Source: JBIKWM01 sp044356305 (GTDB lineage: Bacteria; Bacteroidota; Bacteroidia; UBA10329). Taken from it: 64,000 nt of DNA. A model generated the notes under the pieces. It did no database searches, was not told the DNA's origin, and worked only from the letters and a program-made list of their open reading frames with translations. Made by a program: the position numbers and the translations under genes. The stretch spans positions 22,351 through 86,350 of the forward strand of contig JBIKWM010000012.1 of assembly GCA_044356305.1 (NCBI GenBank). The letters are read 5' to 3'. Shown here piece by piece: positions 25,437 through 33,114 of the stretch (its first letter is position 1; each line of letters starts with the position of its first letter).

Positions 25437-26324
25437 GTGTCGATCCGCGAGGACATACACCATCAGTTCAGCACCGGAAATGTGCTGATGCAGCTCATTT
25501 ACATCATTGCCGGTGTATTCGTGCTGTTGCAGGTGGCCACGGCCGTTCTGTGGCTTTTCGGCAATGGCACCGTTATGAACGGGGTGTACGGCCAATTGTC
25601 GCTCCCGGCCGATGTGTATGCCCTGCTCTACCGCCCCTGGAGCCTATTGACACACATGTTCGTGCACCGCGATTTCTTACACGGCATATTCAACCTCCTG
25701 TGGCTCTATTTTGCGGGTTCACTGTTCCTCAATTTCCTTTCGGCAAGGCAGCTGCTCAGCACTTACATCCTTGGTGGACTGAGCGGTGCAGGCCTGTTCA
25801 TCGTGGCCATGAACGTGTTCCCTGCCTTTACAGGCATGGCGGGCGTGGCCGAGGCCATGGGTGCATCGGCAGCCATACTGGCCCTGCTGGTGGCGGTGGC
25901 GGCCCTGCGGCCCGACCACATGGTGTATCTGGTACTTATTGGCGGTGTGCGTCTCAAGTATGTGGCCATGGTGCTGGTTCTGCTGGATGTGGTGACCATG
26001 CACAACGGCAACGGAGGCGGCCACTTCGGGCACCTGGGCGGGGCGCTCTTCGGTTTTGTGTACGGGGCCCGACTGCGCAGCGGTCAGGATCTGAGCATCG
26101 ATCTTATATCGCCTTTCCGGTCCATGAAGAAGTGGATGCCCTTTGGCAAAGGGCCATTGCACGTGGCGCATAGCAGGCCGCTCAGCGATGAAGAGTTCAA
26201 CCACAGGCGCAAGGTGCGGCAGGACGAGGTTGATGCCATTCTCGACAAGATTAAGCAGTCGGGCTACGACAGCCTGAGCGCCAGGGAAAAGGACACCCTG
26301 TTCAGGGCCAGCAATGACGCCTGA
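25437..26324 (+). CDS. second rhomboid-family protein, GASA at the active site
   Basis: 295 residues, GTG start. HMFVHRDFLHGIFNLLWLYF (TM2) and GGHFGHLGGALFGF (catalytic His) are intact. The Ser motif reads AMGASAAIL, so the canonical G-x-S-G has become G-x-S-A. The nucleophile itself remains, so reduced activity or a changed specificity is more likely than certain loss. A cytoplasmic C-terminal tail of about 80 residues (LSDEEFNHRRKVRQDEVDAI, YDSLSAREKDTLF) is typical of phylum members. Coupled to the downstream gene by TGATG. Confidence 0.82.
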   Translation: MSIREDIHHQFSTGNVLMQLIYIIAGVFVLLQVATAVLWLFGNGTVMNGVYGQLSLPADVYALLYRPWSLLTHMFVHRDFLHGIFNLLWLYFAGSLFLNFLSARQLLSTYILGGLSGAGLFIVAMNVFPAFTGMAGVAEAMGASAAILALLVAVAALRPDHMVYLVLIGGVRLKYVAMVLVLLDVVTMHNGNGGGHFGHLGGALFGFVYGARLRSGQDLSIDLISPFRSMKKWMPFGKGPLHVAHSRPLSDEEFNHRRKVRQDEVDAILDKIKQSGYDSLSAREKDTLFRASNDA

Positions 26325-27439
26325 TGGCTGAGCGGCAGGATACACGGGCCAATAGGTGGCGGCTGCGCAAGGTGCTGCTGCTTATCAATATACCGGTCAC
26401 CTCGGCCCTGATAATGGCCTATGCCGCGCAACACATCAGCCCCGACAGGTTCTGGCCGCTCATCTTCTTCGGCATAGGGTTCCCATTCATCCTGCTGCTG
26501 CACCTCACTGTCACGGCCACATGGTTCCTGCGCAGCTACAAGGTGGGCCTCATCAACCTGGCTATTGTACTGATGGGTTGGAATCCGCTGTGGCGCACCT
26601 TCTCATTCCACTGCGGCAAGACTGATGGGAATGACTCCACATCGTTCAAGGTAATGACCTACAATGTGCGCCTGTTCGACTATTACAACTGGTCGCGCAA
26701 CATCCACACCCGCCACTGGATGTACGACTTCCTCAAGAATCAGCAGCCCGACATCCTGTGCATGCAGGAGTTCTTTCACGACAACACGGGCTATTTCCCT
26801 ACGCTCGACACCCTGCGCGAGGTGAATTCCATTAAGCACATGCACCTCGAGAATTACCAGAGACTCAAAATAGACCAGATGTGGGGCATGGCCACGTTGT
26901 CACGTTTTCCGATAGTGGGCAAGGGACGCATCGAATTCCCCAACACTTTCGGCAACATGGCCATCTACACCGATCTGCTGATCATGGGCGATACGGTGCG
27001 CGTGTACAACATTCACCTACAGAGCGTGCGTTTTGATTGGGACGACTACAAGGTGATAGACAAGCTGGTGGACGAGGGCGAGCTGAAGGACTACCCCGAG
27101 GGCAAACGCCTGCTGCTGCGTGTGCACGATGCCACCGTGAAACGCACCGAACAGGCCGAGCTGGTGGCCTTGCACATAGCCCGATGCCCGCACCCGGTCA
27201 TAGTATGTGGCGACCTGAACGACACCCCCGTATCGTACACCTACCGGACCGTGAGCCAGGGCCTGGACGACACCTTCCGCGAGAGTGGCTGTGGCCTGGG
27301 CAGCACCTACACCAAGCTGCCGTTCCTTCGCATCGACCATATATTTCATAGCCCTTCGTTCAGCTCAACAGGGCACATGGTGCATCCGTGGCAGCTGAGC
27401 GACCACTTTGCTGTTACAGCCGAGGTGCGCAAGAAGTAG
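26324..27439 (+). CDS. membrane-anchored endonuclease/exonuclease/phosphatase family protein
   Basis: 371 residues. Three N-terminal transmembrane segments, then a DNase-I-like domain from about residue 105 with all catalytic motifs: VMTYNVRLFD, LCMQEFF (Glu), VYNIHLQS (His), VCGDLNDTPVSYT, FLRIDHIF and LSDHFAVT. The catalytic domain would face outside or inside depending on topology; substrate could be a phosphodiester lipid, nucleic acid or inositol phosphate. Third gene of the rhomboid operon, an arrangement recurrent in Bacteroidota. Confidence 0.87.
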   Translation: MAERQDTRANRWRLRKVLLLINIPVTSALIMAYAAQHISPDRFWPLIFFGIGFPFILLLHLTVTATWFLRSYKVGLINLAIVLMGWNPLWRTFSFHCGKTDGNDSTSFKVMTYNVRLFDYYNWSRNIHTRHWMYDFLKNQQPDILCMQEFFHDNTGYFPTLDTLREVNSIKHMHLENYQRLKIDQMWGMATLSRFPIVGKGRIEFPNTFGNMAIYTDLLIMGDTVRVYNIHLQSVRFDWDDYKVIDKLVDEGELKDYPEGKRLLLRVHDATVKRTEQAELVALHIARCPHPVIVCGDLNDTPVSYTYRTVSQGLDDTFRESGCGLGSTYTKLPFLRIDHIFHSPSFSSTGHMVHPWQLSDHFAVTAEVRKK

Positions 27440-27517
27440 GCACTTCCCGTTTGTCCCCATCAGCCTACCTGAATCTTCTTTCAGATGGTGGGTGGGATAG
27501 GGGAGAGGCTTCATTGC

Positions 27518-28423
27518 TCACCCCCTCGCCCTTGGGTGAAACTGCATGATGTTCTCGTGGAGGAAGCTGCGGTCCAAATGGGTGTATATCTCGGTGGTGG
27601 TGATGCTCACGTGGCCCAACATGTCCTGCACGGCTCGCAGGTCGGCACCGCCCTCTACAAGGTGTGTGGCAAAACTGTGCCGCAACGAGTGGGGGCCTAT
27701 CACCTTCTGAATGCCAGCGGTCTCGACAGCCTTCCGTACAATGAAGAACACCATCTGCCTGGTGAGCATGGCGCCCCGGTTATTGAGGAACATCACATCC
27801 TGATGCGTCCGCTGCACGTTCTGATGGCGCCTCACCCCATCCATATACAGTTGCATGTGGCGGGCGGCCATGCTGCCTAGTGGCACCAGCCGTTCCTTAT
27901 CGCCCTTGCCCACCACACGCACAAAACCATCGTTAAAGTGAACATCGCTCATACGCAGGGCCACCAGTTCGCTCACCCGCAGTCCGCACCCGTACAGCGT
28001 CTCAAGCATGGCGCGGTTGCGGGTGCCTTCGGGCGTGCTCAGGTCCACCAGGTCCAAAATGCGCCCCACCTCATCGGCACTTAGCACATCGGGCAGTTTG
28101 CGGCCAATGCGCGGGGCTTCGAGCAAGGTGGTGGGGTCGGTGGAAATGGCATCATCAAACTCCAGATAACGATAAAATGCCTTGATACCCGACACCATGC
28201 GGGCCTGTGTGGTGGCCTCGAGGCCCAGATCGGCCACATGGTGCACAAAGGCCACCAGGTCCTTATACACCAGCTTGGTGGGGTCGTCAATGCCTGCCTC
28301 TGCGGTGAAATAGGTGCGCAGATGCCCTATGTCGCGCAGGTAGGCCTCAACGGTGTTGCCCGATAGCGAGCGCTCCAGCCGCAGGTACGACCTGAACCCG
28401 TCAATGGCGGTTTCCCAACGCAT
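27518..28423 (-). CDS. tyrosine recombinase XerC/XerD
   Basis: 301 residues from ATG 28423; upstream frame to 28591 is antisense to the aroQ start region. N-terminal SAM-like domain (FRSYLRLERSLSGNTVEAYLRDI) and catalytic domain with R in YGCGLRVSELVAL, K in VVGKGDKERLVPLG, HSLRHSFATHLVEGG, and H..Y in MLGHVSITTTEIYTHL. Length and lack of mobile genes nearby fit the housekeeping chromosome-dimer recombinase, in line with XerD more than an integrase. Divergent from aroQ. Confidence 0.9.
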   Translation of the reverse strand: MRWETAIDGFRSYLRLERSLSGNTVEAYLRDIGHLRTYFTAEAGIDDPTKLVYKDLVAFVHHVADLGLEATTQARMVSGIKAFYRYLEFDDAISTDPTTLLEAPRIGRKLPDVLSADEVGRILDLVDLSTPEGTRNRAMLETLYGCGLRVSELVALRMSDVHFNDGFVRVVGKGDKERLVPLGSMAARHMQLYMDGVRRHQNVQRTHQDVMFLNNRGAMLTRQMVFFIVRKAVETAGIQKVIGPHSLRHSFATHLVEGGADLRAVQDMLGHVSITTTEIYTHLDRSFLHENIMQFHPRARG

Positions 28424-28463
28424 GTGCTGCCATCGTAACTTTCGGCCCAAAGTACGACCCCAC

Positions 28464-28895
28464 ATGCGCATACTGGTACTCAACGGCCCCAACCTCAATC
28501 TGCTGGGCACCAGAGAACCCTCGGTGTACGGTTCATTGTCGTTGCAGGAACTGATGGACAGGCTGGCGGCCACCCACCCCAGAGTGGGCATCGACCATTT
28601 TCAGAGCAACCACGAGGGCGAGTTGATAGACAGGATACAGGAGGCCGATGGACGCTATGCGGGAATAGTACTCAATGCCGGAGGCTATACCCATACCTCG
28701 GTGGCCATACGCGATGCAGTGGCCGCCATCAGCATCCCCGTGGTGGAGGTACACATCAGCAACGTGTTTGCCCGTGAGGATTTCAGGCATGTGAGCCTGA
28801 TCGGGTCGGTGTGTCTGGGCAGTATCAGCGGTTTCGGGCTGCTGAGCTACAAGTTGGCCGTGGAGGCATTGATCGGTCAACATCAGCAGAGATGA
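28464..28895 (+). CDS. aroQ: type II 3-dehydroquinate dehydratase
   Basis: 143 residues from ATG 28464. ILVLNGPNLNLLGTREPSVYG carries the lid Arg and catalytic Tyr; DHFQSNHEGELIDRI, VLNAGGYTHTSVAIRDA and VEVHISNVFAREDFRHVS complete the active site. Shikimate pathway step 3. Stop overlaps the heparinase-like gene's ATG (ATGA). Confidence 0.95.
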   Translation: MRILVLNGPNLNLLGTREPSVYGSLSLQELMDRLAATHPRVGIDHFQSNHEGELIDRIQEADGRYAGIVLNAGGYTHTSVAIRDAVAAISIPVVEVHISNVFAREDFRHVSLIGSVCLGSISGFGLLSYKLAVEALIGQHQQR

Positions 28896-31486
28896 AAAGA
28901 CTCTTTACCCTTTTTCTGCTGATGGAGAATGCGCTGGCATTGGCCCAGCCCGCCATCAACCCCGCCCGCCCACGGGTGTATGCCGACAGCGCACGGCTGG
29001 CCGACCTGCAACTGTGCATCAGCGCACCGGGCGAGTGCCAGACCACCTGGAACAGCTTCATGACCGCCTACGATGGCTGGTGGATCAACGACCCTGAGCT
29101 CTACCTCCTCGGCACCGACAGCACCCTGTGGACCTGGAACTGGGGGTCGCAATGGGCCAAGGACGAGGCGGTGTTCACCGTTTTCATCTACCGCATGACA
29201 GGCGACCCGCTGGCGCTGAAGCGTTGCCGTTTCATTGCCCAAAAGGTAATTGACACCGTGGCCACGGCCGACTTTGCCAACATGGAGTGGTATGCCAAGG
29301 AGGACCTGTTGCGCAGGCTGAGCGATGCGGCCGATGTGCTGCTCGACTGGACCCACGATGACCTGCCCGCCCCGCTGCGGCAGCAACTGGCGCAGGCCAT
29401 GTACAGCCGCACCCGCGAGTTCATGCACACTTTCATCTATTCCACAGCGGGCAACAGCTACGTGAGCAGCCACAACGCATGGAACAACGTGTTCTGCAAC
29501 CAGGATGCCCTGGCCCTCTTTGGGGCCGATGGCCTCACGCCCGAGCAGAACGACACCGTGTGGCAGTGGTACACCGATGTGCTCGATAAATGGGACAACG
29601 GTTTCATGCCCTGCTACGCCCATTACCGCGACACGGCCGGGGGCTGGAACTGGGGCGCGGCCTACAGCATGTGGAGCCTCGTGGACCAGTTCCAACTGTT
29701 CGAGAACATGCGCATCGCTACGGGCTACGACTACTACACCCAGCAGCCGTGGGTGCACAACAGCATCAACCAGTACTGGTATTTCATACAGCCCGATGGC
29801 CTTACACTGCATCTGGGCGATGGGCTGGCCCGCCTGCGGGGCGACCGTGTGGTGCACCTGCACGCCCGCTACTTCAGCGACCCGCGCAGCCAATGGCTCT
29901 CGCAGCAGTTGGCCCTGCCCACGGCCACACCCAACACCATCGACAAGTTCGACAAGCTGCTCTACCGCGATTTCAGCGCATCGGCTGTCAGTCATCCCAA
30001 TCCGCACCTGCACTGGTACAGCGCCCCCGTTGGCCTAAGCGTGGCGCGCAGCAGTTGGGCCGATGATGCCACCATGGTCAGCTTTTTCAACTCGCCCAGC
30101 AAACGGGCCGCCCACGAGCACCGCGACAACAACTCGTTCACCATTTTCAAACATGCGCCCTTGCTCATCGATGCCGGGCACTACGACAGCTACAACACCG
30201 CGCATTACCGCGACTACTACTCGCGCACCGTGGCCCACAACAGCATCTGCGTGTACGACAGCACCGAGAGCTACACGGCCTTCGGACAGGCGGCCAGCAA
30301 CGATGGCGGACAGATAGAGAGCCCCGCCCTGCAGAACTACGACCAGATATTCTTGCCCGAGAACCAGCGCGGGCAGTGGGTGAAATACGCCACCGACCAG
30401 AGCACCTACCAATACACCATAGCCGATGCCGAACTGAGCTACGACACCACCAAGGTGAAGAAATTCCGCAGGCGCACGCTGTTCCTGCCGCCCAACCGCT
30501 ACATCGTGCTGGACCACGTGATCCTGAAAGGGGTGGGCACCGCCCAGCGCGATGCCTTCTGGACCGGCCATTTCCAGAACATGCCCAGCGTATCAGGCAC
30601 CATGACCAACGCAGAGGTGCCCGGCCACATAGAGAGCTTCAACGGCACCGATGTGGTGGCCACCAACGGGGCCGGCAAAGTGGCCATGCGCACCCTGCTG
30701 CCACAGAACCCGAACATCACCCGAATTGGAGGCGATGGCTATGAATATTGGGCCGATGGACAGGACCATCCCACCACCGTTACGCCCGACACCAACATTT
30801 ACACACCGGGCAATTGGAGAGTGGAGGTGCGCTCACCGGTTGAGAACGACACACTAATTTTCCTGCACACATTCGCCATTGGCGATACCGGGGCGGTGGT
30901 AGAAGCGGGGGGAACGGTTTATATGAGTGAGCAATCAATCGGAGTTGACTGGAATGATACCATTTATTTCTTCGCCAGAAATGGTGAGGTTGATGTGTGT
31001 GAACATCGCTTGGATAGCATCCCAGGGTTAGGAGGGAGATTCGTGAACCTTGCTTTCGTGGATCTTCAAACTGACATGAGCTATTACTACTACTATCAGG
31101 TTACTAATAGTTCTGATTTTTCAGGATATTTTTGGACGAATTGGCCAGATTCCATTGAGCATGAGTTCGGGATTTTTGAGCCTGGATATTCCAATGTCTG
31201 GTTACAGTGTGATAGAGAAGCCGTGGATGAAAGGCCTATCAATGCCAATCTTTTGCTCATCCCCAACCCCACCACCGGCCGTTTCAAGGCAGAACTACCT
31301 GCACAGATACAGGGCGGCACGGCCACCGTCACCGACCTGATGGGCCGCGCGGTGCTTCAACAGGCCTTTGCAGGCAACCGTTTGGAACTGGACCTCAGCA
31401 ACTATGCGCCCGGCATGTACTCCGTGCGGGTGGCGGGTAATGATGGGCAGGTGATGAGCGGGAAGGTGGTGGTCACCTCCGAATAG
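28892..31486 (+). CDS. secreted heparinase II/III-like polysaccharide lyase with T9SS sorting domain
   Basis: 864 residues from ATG 28892, directly followed by a signal peptide (MKRLFTLFLLMENALALAQ). An alpha-toroid N-terminal region is followed by a heparinase II/III-like beta-domain: KRAAHEHRDNNSFTIFKH, LIDAGHYDSYN, SRTVAHNSICVYDS. The last 75 residues (IPNPTTGRFKAELP ... YAPGMYSVRV) are a type A sorting domain. It should cleave uronic-acid polysaccharides outside the cell. Bases about 30915-31255 (residues 675-788) are markedly AT-richer than the rest, a mosaic signature. Translationally coupled to aroQ, an odd partner, so probably read-through. Confidence 0.85.
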   Translation: MKRLFTLFLLMENALALAQPAINPARPRVYADSARLADLQLCISAPGECQTTWNSFMTAYDGWWINDPELYLLGTDSTLWTWNWGSQWAKDEAVFTVFIYRMTGDPLALKRCRFIAQKVIDTVATADFANMEWYAKEDLLRRLSDAADVLLDWTHDDLPAPLRQQLAQAMYSRTREFMHTFIYSTAGNSYVSSHNAWNNVFCNQDALALFGADGLTPEQNDTVWQWYTDVLDKWDNGFMPCYAHYRDTAGGWNWGAAYSMWSLVDQFQLFENMRIATGYDYYTQQPWVHNSINQYWYFIQPDGLTLHLGDGLARLRGDRVVHLHARYFSDPRSQWLSQQLALPTATPNTIDKFDKLLYRDFSASAVSHPNPHLHWYSAPVGLSVARSSWADDATMVSFFNSPSKRAAHEHRDNNSFTIFKHAPLLIDAGHYDSYNTAHYRDYYSRTVAHNSICVYDSTESYTAFGQAASNDGGQIESPALQNYDQIFLPENQRGQWVKYATDQSTYQYTIADAELSYDTTKVKKFRRRTLFLPPNRYIVLDHVILKGVGTAQRDAFWTGHFQNMPSVSGTMTNAEVPGHIESFNGTDVVATNGAGKVAMRTLLPQNPNITRIGGDGYEYWADGQDHPTTVTPDTNIYTPGNWRVEVRSPVENDTLIFLHTFAIGDTGAVVEAGGTVYMSEQSIGVDWNDTIYFFARNGEVDVCEHRLDSIPGLGGRFVNLAFVDLQTDMSYYYYYQVTNSSDFSGYFWTNWPDSIEHEFGIFEPGYSNVWLQCDREAVDERPINANLLLIPNPTTGRFKAELPAQIQGGTATVTDLMGRAVLQQAFAGNRLELDLSNYAPGMYSVRVAGNDGQVMSGKVVVTSE

Positions 31487-31541
31487 GCCTTCATTCCCCC
31501 TCAGGGAACTATCCACATCCTCCTTCGCACATGTGACCCCC

Positions 31542-31569
31542 GTGAGCGAGGGCTCACAAGGTGTTTTTT
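31542..31569 (+). terminator. Rho-independent terminator after the heparinase-like gene
   Basis: GTGAGC-GAGG-GCTCAC perfect 6-bp stem followed by AAGGTG and TTTTTT. Confidence 0.6.
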
Positions 31570-31629
31570 ACGATGTAATTGACGCATTGTAAAGCGCATA
31601 GATGCATTCTCCTATATGACTGCTTCAGG

Positions 31630-31890
31630 GTGGAATGGAAAAACATTCTTGCCTCTGTAACTCTTACAGCGTAGAGTGGAAAAACATTCTTGCCTCTGTA
31701 ACTCTTACAGCGTGGAGTGGAAAAACATTCTTGCCTCTGTAACTCTTACAGCGTAGAGTGGAAAAACATATTCGCCTCTGTAACTCTTACAGCGTGGAGT
31801 GGAAAAACATTTTTGCCTCTGTAACTCTTACAGCGTGGAGTGGAAAAACATATTCGCCTCTGTAACTCCTACAGCGTGGAGTGGAAAAAC
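31630..31890. repeat. 41-bp tandem array, six full units plus 15 bases
   Basis: Units start at 31630, 31671, 31712, 31753, 31794, 31835 and 31876 (partial), exact 41-bp period. Each full unit carries the inverted repeat CTGTAA-CTC-TTACAG (one copy CTCCTACAG) and a near-invariant GAGTGGAAAAACAT. Variation concentrates at the two to three bases after AAACAT. No unique spacers, so not CRISPR. The IS3-family element begins exactly after the partial unit. Confidence 0.95.
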
Positions 31891-31916
31891 TGTAATACTC
31901 CCCAAAAATTGGACAG
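31891..31916 (+). repeat. IS left inverted repeat
   Basis: 26 bp from TGTAATACTCC to TTGGACAG, pairing with 33115-33140 at 21 of 26 positions. Confidence 0.85.
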
Positions 31917-31936
31917 GTAGCTAAGAAGAGCTAACC

Positions 31937-32236
31937 TTGTCCGAGATGAGTGAAAAGAGAAGCAGAAGGCGGTTCACCGCCAACTTCAAGGCCCGCGTGG
32001 CCATCGAGGCCATAGAGGGTGCCTACACCCTTGCCGAACTGGCCGCCCGTCATCAGGTGGCCCCCAACCAGATATCGCTCTGGAAGCGACAGCTTTTGGA
32101 GAACTCCCCTTTGGCCTTTGGGGAGGCCCGGGATAGTTCTCCAAAAGCTGCCGACCGCACAGACACCGATCGGCTGTACGCTGAGATAGGTCGGTTGAAG
32201 ATGGAGAATGACCTTTTAAAAAGAATGGGACTATGA
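31937..32236 (+). CDS. IS3-family transposase OrfA (helix-turn-helix)
   Basis: 99 residues: RRRFTANFKARVAIEAIEG, TLAELAARHQVAPNQISLWKRQ (HTH) and a C-terminal leucine-zipper-like helix (LYAEIGRLKMENDLLKRM). It binds the element's ends. The stop overlaps the orfB ATG by four bases, and orfB is in the -1 frame. Confidence 0.93.
   Translation: MSEMSEKRSRRRFTANFKARVAIEAIEGAYTLAELAARHQVAPNQISLWKRQLLENSPLAFGEARDSSPKAADRTDTDRLYAEIGRLKMENDLLKRMGL
32215..32221 (+). other. candidate -1 ribosomal frameshift heptamer T-TTA-AAA
   Basis: In the orfA frame the codons are CTT TTA AAA AGA, giving the slippery pattern X-XXY-YYZ. A -1 slip leads into orfB without a stop (K-N-G-T-M-N-L), producing the OrfAB transposase typical of IS3 elements. 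No downstream stimulator has been folded. Confidence 0.6.
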
Positions 32237-33114
32237 ACCTGACGGACAAACGGATGGCCGTCAGTGCATCGGCCCAGGGAAGCATCACTGCCCGCTGCAG
32301 GGCCGTGGAACTGGCCAGGAGCACCTACTACCACCGGCCCAAAGGAGAGAGCGGGGAGAACCTCAGGCTGATGGAGGTGATGGACAGACTGTACATGGAC
32401 AACTGCCATCTGGGCGTGATCGGTATGCGCGACCATCTGAGGCTGGAAGGCCACTGGTACAACGAAAAGCGCATACGCAGGCTCATGCACCTGATGGGGC
32501 TCGAGGCCGTTGGCCCAAGGCCCAATACCAGCGCACCCGCCCCAGGGCACACCGTGTACCCATACCTGCTAAGGGGTGTGAGGGCCGATGGGCCGGACCA
32601 CATCTGGAGCACCGACATCACCTACATCCCCATGGGCAAGGGCTTCATGTACCTGGTGGCCGTGATGGACTGGCACAGCCGCTACGTGCTCTCGTGGCGC
32701 ATCAGCAACACACTGAGCACACAGTTCTGCATCGATGCGCTCAACGATGCCCTGGCCACCGGGCGCAGGCCACGCATATTCAACACCGACCAGGGCAGCC
32801 AGTTCACCTCCAACGAGTTCACCGGCCTGCTCCGCCTCCACGACATTGCCATAAGCATGGACGGGAAGGGCCGTGCCACCGACAATGCCTTCATCGAGCG
32901 GCTATGGCGAAGCGTCAAGCACGAATGCATCTATCTCAATTCGCCCACCGATGGCCGTCAGCTCCGCTCGCTATTGGCCCCGTACTTCGACAGGTTCAAC
33001 AACAGAAGACCTCGCCAATCACTGGACGGACTTACACCCGCCCATGCTTACTTTGGCCTACCTGACAACAGATCGAATCTTAACCACCGACTACTAATAA
33101 CAAACCCGCTTTAA
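32233..33114 (+). CDS. IS3-family transposase OrfB (DDE integrase)
   Basis: 293 residues: an HTH_21 region (YMDNCHLGVIGMRDHLRLEG, NEKRIRRLMHLMGL) followed by an rve-type DDE domain: first Asp in WSTDITYIPM, second in FNTDQGSQFTSNEF, Glu in TDNAFIERLWRSVKHE. All three catalytic residues are present, so the element could be active. Confidence 0.94.
   Translation: MNLTDKRMAVSASAQGSITARCRAVELARSTYYHRPKGESGENLRLMEVMDRLYMDNCHLGVIGMRDHLRLEGHWYNEKRIRRLMHLMGLEAVGPRPNTSAPAPGHTVYPYLLRGVRADGPDHIWSTDITYIPMGKGFMYLVAVMDWHSRYVLSWRISNTLSTQFCIDALNDALATGRRPRIFNTDQGSQFTSNEFTGLLRLHDIAISMDGKGRATDNAFIERLWRSVKHECIYLNSPTDGRQLRSLLAPYFDRFNNRRPRQSLDGLTPAHAYFGLPDNRSNLNHRLLITNPL

Noticed and set aside
31630..31890. CRISPR array at the 41-bp repeats
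   Set aside because: Units are contiguous with no unique spacers, and no cas genes are present; it is a tandem minisatellite.
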